Notes: generated by a model not told the origin, from the letters alone. Numbered from the stretch's first letter, positions 52,060 to 60,684 are shown. The stretch is 64,000 nucleotides of DNA from Lysinibacillus telephonicus (GCF_003966145.1 NZ_RXNR01000019.1:1-64000); one strand, 5' to 3'. A program made the numbers and translations.

Positions 52060-52848
52060 TTAATTATGTTGCAAATTATCCTTCAATGCAATCCAAGTAC
52101 GTTTTTGCTCAACAAGAACCGATACAGGGCGGTCGTAAAATGCGGATAGATTTGACTCTGTCAGCATCTCAGCTGAAGGGCCTTGTGCAAAAACTTGTCC
52201 TTCTTTCAACAATAATGTATGTGTAAAGCATGGCAAAATTTCTTCGACATGATGTGTAACGTAAATAAATGTTGGGCAATCTGGTTCGGTTGAAATTTTT
52301 TCAATAAATTGAAGAAGCTCTTCACGGGCAATAATGTCCAAGCCATTACACGGTTCATCAAAAATAAGTATTTTGGGTGTAGCCATTAACGCTCTTGCAA
52401 TTAATACCCTTTGACGCTCTCCTTGCGATAGAATACCGTATTGCGAATCTTGCAAATGAGAACAGTTTAGCAGTTCTAGATAGTGTTGAGCTAGTTCAAC
52501 ATCTTTTTTTTCAACCGCTTCATATAGACCGATTGAAGCAAATTTTCCACTTAAGACAATGCTTAAAACACTTTCAAAATCTTTCATTTGCATTTGAAGA
52601 GAGTGACTAATTAATCCGATGTTCTTTCGTAAATCAGGTATATAAGTTTTTCCAAAAACTTCTCCTAAAACTTCAACTTTTCCTGAGGTTGGAAACAAAT
52701 ATCCATTAATAATATTTAATAAGGTTGTTTTTCCTGAACCGTTTAATCCAAGTATCGACCAATGTTCCCCTCTATTAATATTCCAATCTATATTTTTTAA
52801 AATATCCTTTTTATTCTTGCGAACATTTAATTGCTGTATCGAAATCAT
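52060..52848 (-). CDS. ABC transporter ATP-binding protein (YlmA-like)
   Basis: The 262-residue ATPase has Walker A GLNGSGKTTLLN, Q-loop LISHSLQM, signature LSQGERQRVLIARAL, Walker B ILIFDEPCNGLD and switch His in VTHHVEEI. It resembles Bacillus YlmA, an orphan ATPase without a known permease. The ATG at 52848 lies seven nt after GGGGTG. No permease gene is adjacent; the neighbours are a GNAT gene upstream and sipS downstream. It could be the missing partner of some transporter, but nothing here links it to modAB. Confidence 0.88.
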   Translation of the reverse strand: MISIQQLNVRKNKKDILKNIDWNINRGEHWSILGLNGSGKTTLLNIINGYLFPTSGKVEVLGEVFGKTYIPDLRKNIGLISHSLQMQMKDFESVLSIVLSGKFASIGLYEAVEKKDVELAQHYLELLNCSHLQDSQYGILSQGERQRVLIARALMATPKILIFDEPCNGLDIIAREELLQFIEKISTEPDCPTFIYVTHHVEEILPCFTHTLLLKEGQVFAQGPSAEMLTESNLSAFYDRPVSVLVEQKRTWIALKDNLQHN

Positions 52849-52865
52849 TTTATGACACCCCATTT

Positions 52866-53432
52866 TTATAATAAACCTTCTATATGTTTTTTAACGCCAG
52901 GCCATTCTTCAATTGTAATGCTATACATTACCGTATGTCTTGTTGAACCATCTTTTCTTATCATATGATGACGAAGAATTCCTTCTTTTGTTGCCCCAAT
53001 TCTTTCAATTGCTTTTTGTGAACGGAAATTTTCATGGTCCGTTTTAATCTGTACTCTCTGCCAGCCCAACACTTCAAAACAGTAGGTTAATAATAAATAC
53101 TTGCAATTTGTATTTACAGCTGTTCTCCAATAACTGGGAGTAAGCCAAGTAAAGCCGATTTCTCCCCTTTTATGATTTTTATGTATATCCATTAATTTGG
53201 TAGAACCAATAATTTGATTTGTTGTTGAATCTATAATAACAAAAGGAAATTCACTACCTGCTCTCTTTGCTCTTAATGCATCTTGGACATAATTCATAAT
53301 ATCTTCCTTGCTTTGAACAACGATTGACATATGTGTCCATATTTCTTTATAGCAAGCGGCAGTAAAAATGCCCTCTACATCTTCTATTTCCATCGGCTTT
53401 AACGTAACAATATGATTTTGCAACTGTTCCAT
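52866..53432 (-). CDS. GNAT-family acetyltransferase (RimJ/RimL type)
   Basis: A 188-residue N-acetyltransferase: TLKPMEIEDVEGIFTA start, central IIGSTKLMDIHKNHKRGEIG, GFTWLTPSYWRTAVN acetyl-CoA region, and RSQKAIERIGATKEGILR helix. These features match the RimJ/RimL group acting on protein N-termini or small amines; the substrate is unknown. AGGGGAG precedes the ATG. It probably forms a two-gene unit with the ABC ATPase 17 bp downstream. Confidence 0.85.
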   Translation of the reverse strand: MEQLQNHIVTLKPMEIEDVEGIFTAACYKEIWTHMSIVVQSKEDIMNYVQDALRAKRAGSEFPFVIIDSTTNQIIGSTKLMDIHKNHKRGEIGFTWLTPSYWRTAVNTNCKYLLLTYCFEVLGWQRVQIKTDHENFRSQKAIERIGATKEGILRHHMIRKDGSTRHTVMYSITIEEWPGVKKHIEGLL

Positions 53433-53644
53433 AATAACTCCCCTAGCAATATTATTTTTTATACTAATATTACCAAAATTAACTACACCGTTAAATTTAA
53501 AAATGAGGGAATTTTATAAATACTTAAAAAAGTCGTTAATTAAAGAAAACAAGACGAATAAAGAGACGGGGACATAAGTGAACTTTTTGAAAGAATTCGC
53601 TTATATTATTAATAAGAATCGGGATAACTTTTGAAAATTGATAG

Positions 53645-53900
53645 GAGTGAAGGGCGAGTATAGCTGTCAGCTGCGCCTTTCGCTACAGAGCAATGTTGTT
53701 CTGTACCGAAAGAGAAGCGTCAGGTACAAAGCTTCCTGCAGGAACAGCCGGTGACTCGAGACCCCGCAGGAGCATTCAAGGAACATGCCTAGGAGCGCCA
53801 CATCCATGTGGCAACGGCTTCGTGATCAACATCGTGTTGGCCCGAGGAGGCTCTGGGCCATCTCTGAATGCGCGTCCCCGGAACGGAAATCAATTTTCTT
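53645..53900. repeat. GC-rich, hairpin-rich intergenic element of the dispersed Bacillaceae type
   Basis: About 255 bp, clearly more GC-rich than the surroundings, between a GNAT gene and an FMN reductase gene. It contains GCCTTTCGCTACAGAG, CTGTACCGAAAG, AAGCGTCAGGTACAAAGC, CCTGCAGGAACAGC, GAGACCCCGCAGGAG, CCGAGGAGGCTC and GGAACGGAAATCAA. From memory these are hallmarks of a non-coding repeat present in many copies in Bacillus and Lysinibacillus intergenic DNA. Internal perfect hairpins: GCCACAT-CC-ATGTGGC and CAACA-TCG-TGTTG. The open frames across it are artefacts. Only one copy is in the window, so repetition cannot be shown here. Confidence 0.55.
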
Positions 53901-53906
53901 GGTGTC

Positions 53907-53949
53907 AAAAAAACGTCTTTTTTCCTATGAAGAAAAATGACGTTTTTGT
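53907..53949 (-). terminator. Terminator downstream of the FMN reductase gene
   Basis: Stem AAAAACGTC / GACGTTTTT with inner A/T pairs, and a T run on the minus strand. It is 22 bp past the stop at 53971. Confidence 0.8.
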
Positions 53950-53970
53950 TTTGTGCCAGTCTTTTTTGTA

Positions 53971-54579
53971 TTATTTGTTGCGTACTGTTTTTAATGCCGT
54001 ACTCCAAGAAATAACTTGATCCAGCATATCATTTACAGATTGTGTTTGTACTTCTTTTGGTTTAAAATCTATACCATTTTCAAAATCTGTGAATAAGGAC
54101 AATGCAGGGTGAACACGAACGTCGGCTATAAGAAGCTCACCACAAATTCCACGTAAATGTTCAGCTGCACGAGCACCACCAACAGATCCATAACTTACGA
54201 TACCAGCAGCTTTATTGTTCCATTCCTCACGCAGAAAATCTAATGCATTTTTTAATGCACCTGTAATCGAGTGATTATATTCTTGTACAATAAATACAAA
54301 ACCATCACATTCGTTAATTTTAGATGACCATCCTGAAACTCCCGATGCATCCCCACCAGGTTCACCTAGGAATGGTAATTTAAAATCTGCGATGTCTATA
54401 ATTTCATAGGTTGCGTCCCCGCGTTTATCTGCTATTTGTTTTACCCATTGTCCCACTTGCGGACTTACTCTTCCTTCACGTGTGCTCCCTAAAATGATAC
54501 CGATTTTTAACATTTCTTTCCCTCCATCTTTATTAGTTTTTTTATTATTACTTCCAAAAACTTTACTAAAAAAACCCAT
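53971..54579 (-). CDS. NADPH-dependent FMN reductase family protein
   Basis: A flavodoxin-fold reductase with the FMN phosphate loop LGSTREGRVSPQVG, the EYNHSITGALKNALDFL helix and SYGSVGGARAAEHLRG. It belongs to the azoreductase/quinone reductase group. Two in-frame ATGs each have a perfect Shine-Dalgarno: 54579 (GGAGG, 8 nt; gives an extra basic MGFFSKVFGSNNKK leader) and 54513 (GGAGGG, 6 nt; MLKIGIILGS, the family start). Both products may be made. It is downstream of an MhqR-like MarR gene on the same strand, consistent with electrophile or quinone detoxification. Confidence 0.87.
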   Translation of the reverse strand: MGFFSKVFGSNNKKTNKDGGKEMLKIGIILGSTREGRVSPQVGQWVKQIADKRGDATYEIIDIADFKLPFLGEPGGDASGVSGWSSKINECDGFVFIVQEYNHSITGALKNALDFLREEWNNKAAGIVSYGSVGGARAAEHLRGICGELLIADVRVHPALSLFTDFENGIDFKPKEVQTQSVNDMLDQVISWSTALKTVRNK

Positions 54580-54703
54580 TAAATTGTCCTCCATATTAAA
54601 GAACTTTTACAACAATATTACTTTTTCCTTCAAAGTCGTAAAATATTCAATCTAAAAGTGTAATAGAATAATCATAAACTTAGATTATATGAATACTTTA
54701 TAT

Positions 54704-55132
54704 TTACTTTGAATTAAAACCAACCTTCTTCAATAGGTAAATCATGTTATCAGTCTCTTCATCAGTTAAAACTTCAAAAAGTTCTTCAATCTTCTTTACA
54801 TGTTCAGGAAAAATTTGATTCATTAATTGTTTACCTAACTCTGTAATACTAGCATAGGTAATTCGCCGATCAGTTGGACATGCTTTTCTTGAGACATATC
54901 CCTTCTCCTCAAGTTTATCAACAACATAGGTGATACTGCTGCTAGCAATTAATATTTTCTTGCCTATTACTTGAATTGGCTGATCGCCCTTATGATACAA
55001 CAAATCTAAAACTGCAAATTCAGTTTGGTTTAGGCTATAGTTTGCAAAATCTTTTTTTGTTGCTTCTTGAACTGATTGTGCAGAACGAAGTAATACTGTG
55101 AAGGCTTTGAGCTTTCTATTTTCTAAAGACAT
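54704..55132 (-). CDS. MarR-family regulator, MhqR-like
   Basis: A 142-residue winged-helix repressor: QTEFAVLDLLYHKGDQPIQV, the recognition region ASSSITYVVDKLEEKGYV, and the wing ACPTDRRITYASIT. The single Cys before the wing (KACPTDRR) could sense electrophiles. An upstream 18-bp palindrome matches the published MhqR operator from Bacillus at 15 of 18 positions (from memory), so an MhqR-like role controlling quinone-response genes is likely. GGGAGGAG precedes the ATG by 9-10 nt. Probable targets are itself and the FMN reductase downstream. Confidence 0.85.
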   Translation of the reverse strand: MSLENRKLKAFTVLLRSAQSVQEATKKDFANYSLNQTEFAVLDLLYHKGDQPIQVIGKKILIASSSITYVVDKLEEKGYVSRKACPTDRRITYASITELGKQLMNQIFPEHVKKIEELFEVLTDEETDNMIYLLKKVGFNSK

Positions 55133-55169
55133 ATCACTGTCTCCTCCCAGCTAATACCTCGAAACTAAA

Positions 55170-55187
55170 TATCTTTATTTCGAGATA
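55170..55187. promoter_or_regulatory. MhqR-like operator upstream of the MarR gene
   Basis: TATCTTTATTTCGAGATA, an imperfect palindrome with arms TATCT/AGATA, close to the MhqR site TATCTCGAATTCGAGATA. A second arm CTCGAAA (55158-55164) pairs with TTTCGAG (55178-55184). It lies 38 bp upstream of the MarR start, suiting autorepression. Confidence 0.6.
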
Positions 55188-55255
55188 AAATATATCATAT
55201 GATTTTAATGAAGTCAAATATCATTACTTTCTAATTTGTACAAAAATTAAAAAAA

Positions 55256-55285
55256 GATTCATCTCAAAAAATTTAGAGATGAATC
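55256..55285 (-). terminator. Terminator of the FUSC-family gene
   Basis: A perfect 10-bp stem GATTCATCTC / GAGATGAATC, with seven T on the minus strand, 16 bp after the stop at 55301. Confidence 0.92.
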
Positions 55286-55300
55286 AATACATTCCTATAT

Positions 55301-57208
55301 CTAGTCATTTTTACTAAGAATGCTTTTTTGTAACCTTTCAATTGTATCTTTGATACGTGGATACCCTTCTATTTTAGGAATTTCCTTTACTGATGTATGA
55401 CTTCTATGTTCTGATGCATTTGCGATTGATTCAAAAACTAATAAATATTTTGCAAGTACTTCGTCATCTAATACAGGTCGCTTTTTCAACCTCGAGCATT
55501 TGTCTAATAAAAATTCCAACTCCTGGATGGTATAAATAATCGGCCAATAATATTTTATTGCACTTTTATCTTTAGGAATTTCACCAACCGCCGTATCATA
55601 TACAGTTTTTAAGTTATTTATGTTCGTTTTCATTTTATTAAATTTATTGGATTTACTATAAGTTTCATTTGAAAATAGCGCGTATAATACTTGAGCCTGG
55701 CTTCGTATTGTTTTGGAAGTTAAATGTGGCAGCCTGCTGGAAGCAGATTTTCGACCAACAAACCAAACTCCAATTAAACCAATTATCACTCCAATTGCAA
55801 CATCAATAATCCGCGCTGATGCAAAATAAGAAAACGAATAATTATTTACCGATGCAACTTCGGCCATTATTAAAGAATTTGGTGTAAAGAATAACGCAGC
55901 TAGACCATAATTTTTTACAATGAACAGTTCTGTTATGAAAGTTAAGAGGAAAATTAATAAAGCGATTGTATAGCCAGTTGGATGGAGTACGAGAATTAGA
56001 CTCGCAATAATAATTCCAAAAATTGTTCCAAAACTTCGTTGAATAGCGCGATGAAATGTTGCTACAGCAGTTGCTCCTGACATAACCGCTACACAGGAAA
56101 GAGGTATCCAAAACGAGCGGGCAAAGTGAAACTCATAGGCAATAATTGCTGCCAAAATTGTAAAGGCTCCAAACCTTAATGAATTGATAAAAATAATTGA
56201 ATTTTTATCAAACTCCCCCAATATTACTCGTTTAACTGAAGGAGATACGATATGAACTTGTTCTTTAATATCATTATTAGATTTTAATAGACTATCCTTT
56301 GCTTCAGTAATTTCCTTATAAAGTAGTGCTGTCTTTTCATCCATATCATTTGGTTGGGGCAACTGAATAATAGCTGCATCTTGAATTGATTTTGAATCTA
56401 AAATTCGAGCGATAATTCTTAAAGATTCTCCTATTTCTGGAGGGATTTTTGGCTGATTGATAAAATGTTCCACAACCTGTAAAAATAGTTTATTTGAATA
56501 ATTATATAAAACATATAAGTGATGATAAAAATTAGTTGTTCTCCAAGGGATATACCCAGATACAAGTGTTTGTTCTGCTTCCTTCAATGTGGCCATGACG
56601 CGGTACTGAAACTCAATTTCTTTGTCAGTTCCAATTGAGTCGATAAAATTGGCTAGTTCAATATAGGATCTTTTAACAATATTTTTTTCTGAAGCGTGTG
56701 GCTTAAAAAACCAACCACTCATAGCAAGCAACCAAGAAAAAACTCCACCAAGAAATGCTAATCCCGCTCTAATAAAGGCTTCCTCTGGTGCAATCGGCAT
56801 ACCAGTTGTCATAGCAAAGATTAGTACGAAGAAAAGTGCTGAAGGACCAATTAACCTAAAAGCTCCAAAAACAAATGTGGCCGTGGCACCAATCACCCCC
56901 ATTAAAATTGCCGCAGCGATTGGATACGGAGCTGCGATTGTACCTAAAAATACACATGCAGTAATCGCAAGAACTACCCATGTTAACTTTTTTGCTAATT
57001 GGGCATACGGGATAGGAAAAGTATATAGAAAAGCAAAGCCTCCTAACCCTGCAATCAAACCGTATTGGAGATTATCAAATAAAATACCAATAAAGACCGG
57101 AAGCCCTGCTGCTACCCCTGCCTTAAATGCTTTTAACCAGGGGAATGGCTTTTTATTTACTTTAATTGCTTCCATTAAGATAGTTGATAATTTTGTTGTT
57201 TCCCCCAT
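55301..57208 (-). CDS. FUSC-family membrane protein (putative aromatic acid exporter)
   Basis: The 635-residue integral membrane protein has two blocks of about five to six transmembrane helices (residues 25-170 and 345-485), separated by a soluble helical region and followed by a cytoplasmic C-terminal domain. This is the FUSC/YccS/ArAE architecture linked to export of aromatic acids or fusaric-acid-like compounds. GGAGAG precedes the ATG. It lies next to an MhqR-like regulator but transcribed separately (terminator between), so co-regulation in aromatic stress is only a suggestion. Confidence 0.83.
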   Translation of the reverse strand: MGETTKLSTILMEAIKVNKKPFPWLKAFKAGVAAGLPVFIGILFDNLQYGLIAGLGGFAFLYTFPIPYAQLAKKLTWVVLAITACVFLGTIAAPYPIAAAILMGVIGATATFVFGAFRLIGPSALFFVLIFAMTTGMPIAPEEAFIRAGLAFLGGVFSWLLAMSGWFFKPHASEKNIVKRSYIELANFIDSIGTDKEIEFQYRVMATLKEAEQTLVSGYIPWRTTNFYHHLYVLYNYSNKLFLQVVEHFINQPKIPPEIGESLRIIARILDSKSIQDAAIIQLPQPNDMDEKTALLYKEITEAKDSLLKSNNDIKEQVHIVSPSVKRVILGEFDKNSIIFINSLRFGAFTILAAIIAYEFHFARSFWIPLSCVAVMSGATAVATFHRAIQRSFGTIFGIIIASLILVLHPTGYTIALLIFLLTFITELFIVKNYGLAALFFTPNSLIMAEVASVNNYSFSYFASARIIDVAIGVIIGLIGVWFVGRKSASSRLPHLTSKTIRSQAQVLYALFSNETYSKSNKFNKMKTNINNLKTVYDTAVGEIPKDKSAIKYYWPIIYTIQELEFLLDKCSRLKKRPVLDDEVLAKYLLVFESIANASEHRSHTSVKEIPKIEGYPRIKDTIERLQKSILSKND

Positions 57209-57456
57209 TAAATTCTCTCCTTAAAACATAAATAAAGAAGCTAATTCCATATTCCCCTATACCCTTTAACCATAAACAAGAAAATTAGGAAAATGAAATT
57301 GCTCTTATACCGTTAAATAGCTATTATAGAACCGCAAGATTTTCTATGTATTTATTTTTATTATAACACTATTTTAATATACAATTTTAACAAGTAGAAA
57401 AACATGTTAAAAATTAACTTTTTAATGATAAAATATAGAAAATGGGGGGAAATTAT

Positions 57457-57972
57457 ATGGGACAGCTCATTTATTCATCATTGCTTCTATATAAAGATTG
57501 GAAAGTGTATTTAGCTGCGACAACTAAAGGACTTTGTTTTATCGGGATGCATCATTCATCCTTTGAAGAATTAGTACAATTCTGTAATAAGCAATTTCCA
57601 CATTGTGAAATAATAGAAGATAAAGAGAAGTTAATACCTTATGAAAAGGAACTAATAGAATATTTCGAGGGTAAAAGAAAGCAGTTTACCTTTTCCTTTG
57701 ATATAAACGGCACCGCATTTCAAAAGAGAGTTTGGGAAGCTTTATGCGATATTCCTTTTGGGCAAACAAAATGCTATTCAGATATTGCATATGAAATTGG
57801 AAAGCCAAATGCTGTTCGGGCTGTTGGTACGGCTATCGGTGCAAATCCTGTATCTATTGCAATCCCTTGTCATCGCGTTATTGGCAAAAACGGAACATTA
57901 ACAGGATATAGCGGTGGGCTTGATGTGAAAGAAAAATTATTGAATCATGAAGGTATACAGTACAAAGTATGA
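57457..57972 (+). CDS. ogt: Methylated-DNA-protein-cysteine methyltransferase
   Basis: A 171-residue suicide DNA repair protein that removes O6-alkyl groups from guanine. The acceptor Cys lies in IAIPCHRVIGKNG near residue 138. The helix-turn-helix region is RVWEALCDIPFGQTKCYSDIA, with the arginine finger in NAVRAVGTA. The ATG at 57457 follows GGGGGG by 7 nt; an ATG 15 bp upstream is part of the ribosome binding site. Monocistronic with a terminator. Confidence 0.94.
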   Translation: MGQLIYSSLLLYKDWKVYLAATTKGLCFIGMHHSSFEELVQFCNKQFPHCEIIEDKEKLIPYEKELIEYFEGKRKQFTFSFDINGTAFQKRVWEALCDIPFGQTKCYSDIAYEIGKPNAVRAVGTAIGANPVSIAIPCHRVIGKNGTLTGYSGGLDVKEKLLNHEGIQYKV

Positions 57973-57988
57973 AATAAAGTTTACAAGT

Positions 57989-58030
57989 AAAAAAGCTGTC
58001 CAGAAATTTTTATACTCTGGACAGCTTTTT
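57989..58030. terminator. Bidirectional terminator between ogt and the DUF4064 gene
   Basis: Stem AAAAGCTGTCCAG / CTGGACAGCTTTT with A and T runs on both sides; it serves both converging genes. Confidence 0.92.
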
Positions 58031-58034
58031 TTAG

Positions 58035-58499
58035 TTATACGATATATCCATTTTCGTCTGTTTGTTGAATAGGCGCTGCTATTTTTGGTTTTCTAGCAAA
58101 GCATAAAATTCCCGCGATAATTAATAAAATACCTGGTAATGAAACTACTCCTGATGTAACAGCACCGATAATAAACAGGATACCAGCCAATTTTGGGTTA
58201 CCATTTACTTTAACAGCGCCCACAATAGCTAATATAATACTAATCACACCAAACACTACAAATATCCAACCGAGATTACTTATAATCATAATGAAATCTT
58301 GCGTAAAAGTCACACCTTCTTGTATTTCAGCATCTGTCAATCCTGTACCATACATCGACCGTTCGATTTCACTTTCAAATAGCGGATCATTCACAAGTAA
58401 ATTACTGCCAAAAATCATTAATACGATCATCCCGATTGATAATAAATTTAGTACGACAGAAATAATGCCTAATACTTTTTCCGCTGTTCTTTTTATCAT
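58035..58499 (-). CDS. DUF4064 membrane protein
   Basis: The 154-residue protein has four predicted transmembrane helices (about 8-32, 68-95, 103-120, 122-140). The acidic extracellular loop contains GTGLTDAEIQ. The start RTAEKVLGIISVVLNLLSI and the repeated small-residue helices match DUF4064; function unknown. The ATG shares one base with the stop of the upstream gene, so translation is coupled. Confidence 0.85.
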   Translation of the reverse strand: MIKRTAEKVLGIISVVLNLLSIGMIVLMIFGSNLLVNDPLFESEIERSMYGTGLTDAEIQEGVTFTQDFIMIISNLGWIFVVFGVISIILAIVGAVKVNGNPKLAGILFIIGAVTSGVVSLPGILLIIAGILCFARKPKIAAPIQQTDENGYIV

Positions 58500-58990
58500 T
58501 ATACTTCCTCCTTGTTAATGTATTTTTTCACATTTTCAATTACATCTTCAATTGTGCTGACAATCACTCCATTGCGTTTAATAATACCAACAACAAACAA
58601 ATTGCGATAAATGAATTGATTTTCTGTTCCATCTTCAATCAATGCATTAATTTTTTGTTGATTGTCACGTCCAAGCTGTCGGACATCTGAAAATAAAGCA
58701 ATAATTGGACGATTGTAAGTAGAAAATACTCCAATTTCTGCTGCAACACCAGAATCAATTTCTATTCCATCAAGAACAGCAACTAACACATCGCTGTCTC
58801 GCAGTTTTTCCATATCTGCATCTGCAATCGCTAAACTATTAGCAAATGCCTGCTTGTCATTAATCGCATCATTTTCCTGTGGTACATATAAATCTAGCGT
58901 AGGAATTGCACTTCGCAATTCCTTTGCTAATAACTCATTTAATAAACGATCCCCTATTGAAAATAAACCGTTTGCTAAATATGCCTTCAT
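58499..58990 (-). CDS. Nucleoside 2-deoxyribosyltransferase-like protein
   Basis: A 163-residue Rossmann-like fold of the nucleoside deoxyribosyltransferase/LonFin family: MKAYLANGLFSIGDRLL, then DVLVAVLDGIEIDSGVAAEIG near residue 85, whose Asp and catalytic Glu (in AAEIG) match the family. It may exchange bases on deoxyribosides or hydrolyse nucleoside-like molecules. The ATG at 58990 follows AAAGGCGG; the frame to 59038 is not translated. It begins a two-gene unit with the DUF4064 gene, just downstream of the CrcB pair. Confidence 0.8.
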   Translation of the reverse strand: MKAYLANGLFSIGDRLLNELLAKELRSAIPTLDLYVPQENDAINDKQAFANSLAIADADMEKLRDSDVLVAVLDGIEIDSGVAAEIGVFSTYNRPIIALFSDVRQLGRDNQQKINALIEDGTENQFIYRNLFVVGIIKRNGVIVSTIEDVIENVKKYINKEEV

Positions 58991-59021
58991 ATTAAAACCG
59001 CCTTTTTTATGTATTAAACTA

Positions 59022-59366
59022 CTATAGTAGCCATCCAATCCAAAATAAAGCTAAGCCGCCGATCAAATTAGCAATGCTATAAATAGTTGCTTTCAACCAT
59101 TGCTTATCATCTATCAATTTAACAAAATCAAAAGAAAAAGTTGAAAAAGTTGTAAATGCACCTAATACACCAATCGTTAAAAATGAAATAACATTCCATT
59201 GTTCTAATGCAGCTTGACTTGCAATACCTAAGAAAAATGATCCTAACAGATTTACGATTACAGTTGCCCAATAGGATGCAAGCCGGGTTTTAGAGATTAC
59301 TTGCTGGACACCATACCTTAAGGAAGCACCAACTCCGCCTCCAACAGCTACCATTAACCATTCCAT
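59022..59366 (-). CDS. crcB: Fluoride channel subunit CrcB/Fluc, copy 2 of the pair
   Basis: The 114-residue protein with four membrane helices is half of a dual-topology fluoride exporter. Signatures are GGGVGASLRYGVQQ near residue 8 and GALGAFTTFSTFSFD-type GVLGAFTTFSTFSF with the fluoride-lining Phe and Thr. It overlaps the upstream crcB by 13 bp, giving a two-gene, heterodimer-type Fluc as in many Firmicutes. I see no fluoride riboswitch upstream of the pair. Confidence 0.92.
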   Translation of the reverse strand: MEWLMVAVGGGVGASLRYGVQQVISKTRLASYWATVIVNLLGSFFLGIASQAALEQWNVISFLTIGVLGAFTTFSTFSFDFVKLIDDKQWLKATIYSIANLIGGLALFWIGWLL

Positions 59367-59713
59367 AGACTTTTACCTCGATTCAGGAAATATCCAATAA
59401 AAGCAGCTATAAAACTCACAGCTGTCATGGCAATTCCATAAACGATTCCAAATATTACATTATCTCGCAAAAATAAAAACCAGTTTTGAGAAAAAGTCGA
59501 GAATGTTGTAAATGCACCTAACAAACCCGTTGTAAAAAATAGTTTATAAGTACTTTCTTTTTTCTCAAAATAACCATTTAAACTTCCTAATATAAAGCTG
59601 CCTAAAATATTTACAACCCATAGCATAATAGAAGTAGATGTTAAAGTTTGCACCGTAAAACGCAAAATCGCTCCAACCATACCTCCTATAAATACTTGCA
59701 ACCAATTTGTCAT
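59354..59713 (-). CDS. crcB: Fluoride channel subunit CrcB/Fluc, copy 1 of the pair
   Basis: The 119-residue partner of the following crcB. GGMVGAILRFTVQT near residue 7 and GLLGAFTTFSTFSQNWF near residue 64 mark the family; four membrane helices. The start is at 59713 (MTNWLQVF) behind GGTGA; an ATG five codons upstream (59728) is equally open. The two subunits are expected to sit in opposite orientation in the membrane. A good promoter lies 40-68 bp upstream. Confidence 0.9.
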   Translation of the reverse strand: MTNWLQVFIGGMVGAILRFTVQTLTSTSIMLWVVNILGSFILGSLNGYFEKKESTYKLFFTTGLLGAFTTFSTFSQNWFLFLRDNVIFGIVYGIAMTAVSFIAAFIGYFLNRGKSLWNG

Positions 59714-59752
59714 AATAGTCACCATCAATATAACCTTTTTAATATCTTTTAC

Positions 59753-59781
59753 ATTATAAAATACAATTAATACCTATTCAA
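59753..59781 (-). promoter_or_regulatory. Promoter of the crcB pair
   Basis: On the minus strand TTGAAT (59776-59781), 17 nt, TATAAT (59753-59758). The short leader leaves no room for a fluoride riboswitch. Confidence 0.75.
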
Positions 59782-60027
59782 AAATATTTAGTTATCCATG
59801 AAGTCAACTAAATTCCTTGTTTACTAGCTGACAAAAGGTGGTAATATATTTAAAAATTGATGGCTTATGTAAACATAACTTAAATTTGTTGTTCGCAATA
59901 TCAATACGAATCAATCAAAGGGAAAGTTTCAATATTGCTAAAAATTTTACGATAAGTTAATTATTTTAATTCATGCACTTATTTTAGTAAACTATGGGGT
60001 AGATTGGATAGATTGGGGTTAAGCTTT

Positions 60028-60684
60028 ATGGATATATCTGAGCTGTTTGAATTATTGCGTATGCTTGATTCCGAGCTGTACACTTACATAAACAAATATG
60101 GTATGTATATATACTTGTTACTATTCTTAATTGTCTTTGGAAAAACAGGTTTTGTGGTATTTACCTTTTTACCTGGAGATTCCCTCGTTTTTGCAAGTGG
60201 CACTATTGCCGCATTGGATAAATTAAATGTATTTTTCTTGTTTATTTTATTTTTCATTGCAACTACTTTAGCAGATAGCAATAATTACTTAATAGGACGA
60301 TTAGTGAATAAATTTTCATCTAAAAACATTATGAAGCTTATCCCGCAATCAGCTATAGAGAAAGCAAGTGATTTTTTAATTGAATATGATAAAATCGCGC
60401 TTACATTTTCAAGATTTATTCCATTAATGCGTACTTTAACACCTTTTGTTGCAGGCTTTACAAACCATCCATATCGTAATTTTGTAAGTTATAATTCCAT
60501 TGGTGCTCTTATTTGGACAACTGTATGGTTAGGTACTGGCTTCGCCCTCGGGAATTTACCATGGGTTGAAAACAACTTATTGTTTACACTTTCATTGATT
60601 ACTGTCATTATGTTCATTCCAACCATTTATGGTTTTTTTACGCACCTTAAAAAGAAAAATGCCTCCATTACAAAAAGCAATTAA
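60028..60684 (+). CDS. DedA-family membrane protein
   Basis: The 219-residue VTT/DedA protein has five to six hydrophobic segments. It includes the family motif FVVFTFLPGDSLVFASG near residue 43 and SRFIPLMRTLTPFVAG near 129. DedA proteins include lipid scramblases and undecaprenyl-phosphate transporters (UptA), so a role in envelope lipid recycling is possible. The start is placed at ATG 60028; a TTG at 60004 is in frame. The ribosome binding site is weak (GGGGT). Confidence 0.88.
   Translation: MDISELFELLRMLDSELYTYINKYGMYIYLLLFLIVFGKTGFVVFTFLPGDSLVFASGTIAALDKLNVFFLFILFFIATTLADSNNYLIGRLVNKFSSKNIMKLIPQSAIEKASDFLIEYDKIALTFSRFIPLMRTLTPFVAGFTNHPYRNFVSYNSIGALIWTTVWLGTGFALGNLPWVENNLLFTLSLITVIMFIPTIYGFFTHLKKKNASITKSN

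Noticed and set aside
53693-54019. Open frames across the GC-rich intergenic element
   Set aside because: They cover hairpin-rich repeat sequence, have no ribosome binding site and read like a non-coding artefact.
55842-56111. A minus-strand frame inside the FUSC gene
   Set aside because: It is an alternative-frame shadow of the membrane protein gene, rich in Cys, Ser and Asn, as expected from frame-shifted low-GC sequence.
59714-59880. Fluoride riboswitch upstream of the crcB pair
   Set aside because: No GGNGATGG...CC pattern or pseudoknot pairing was found, and the promoter lies too close to the start codon.
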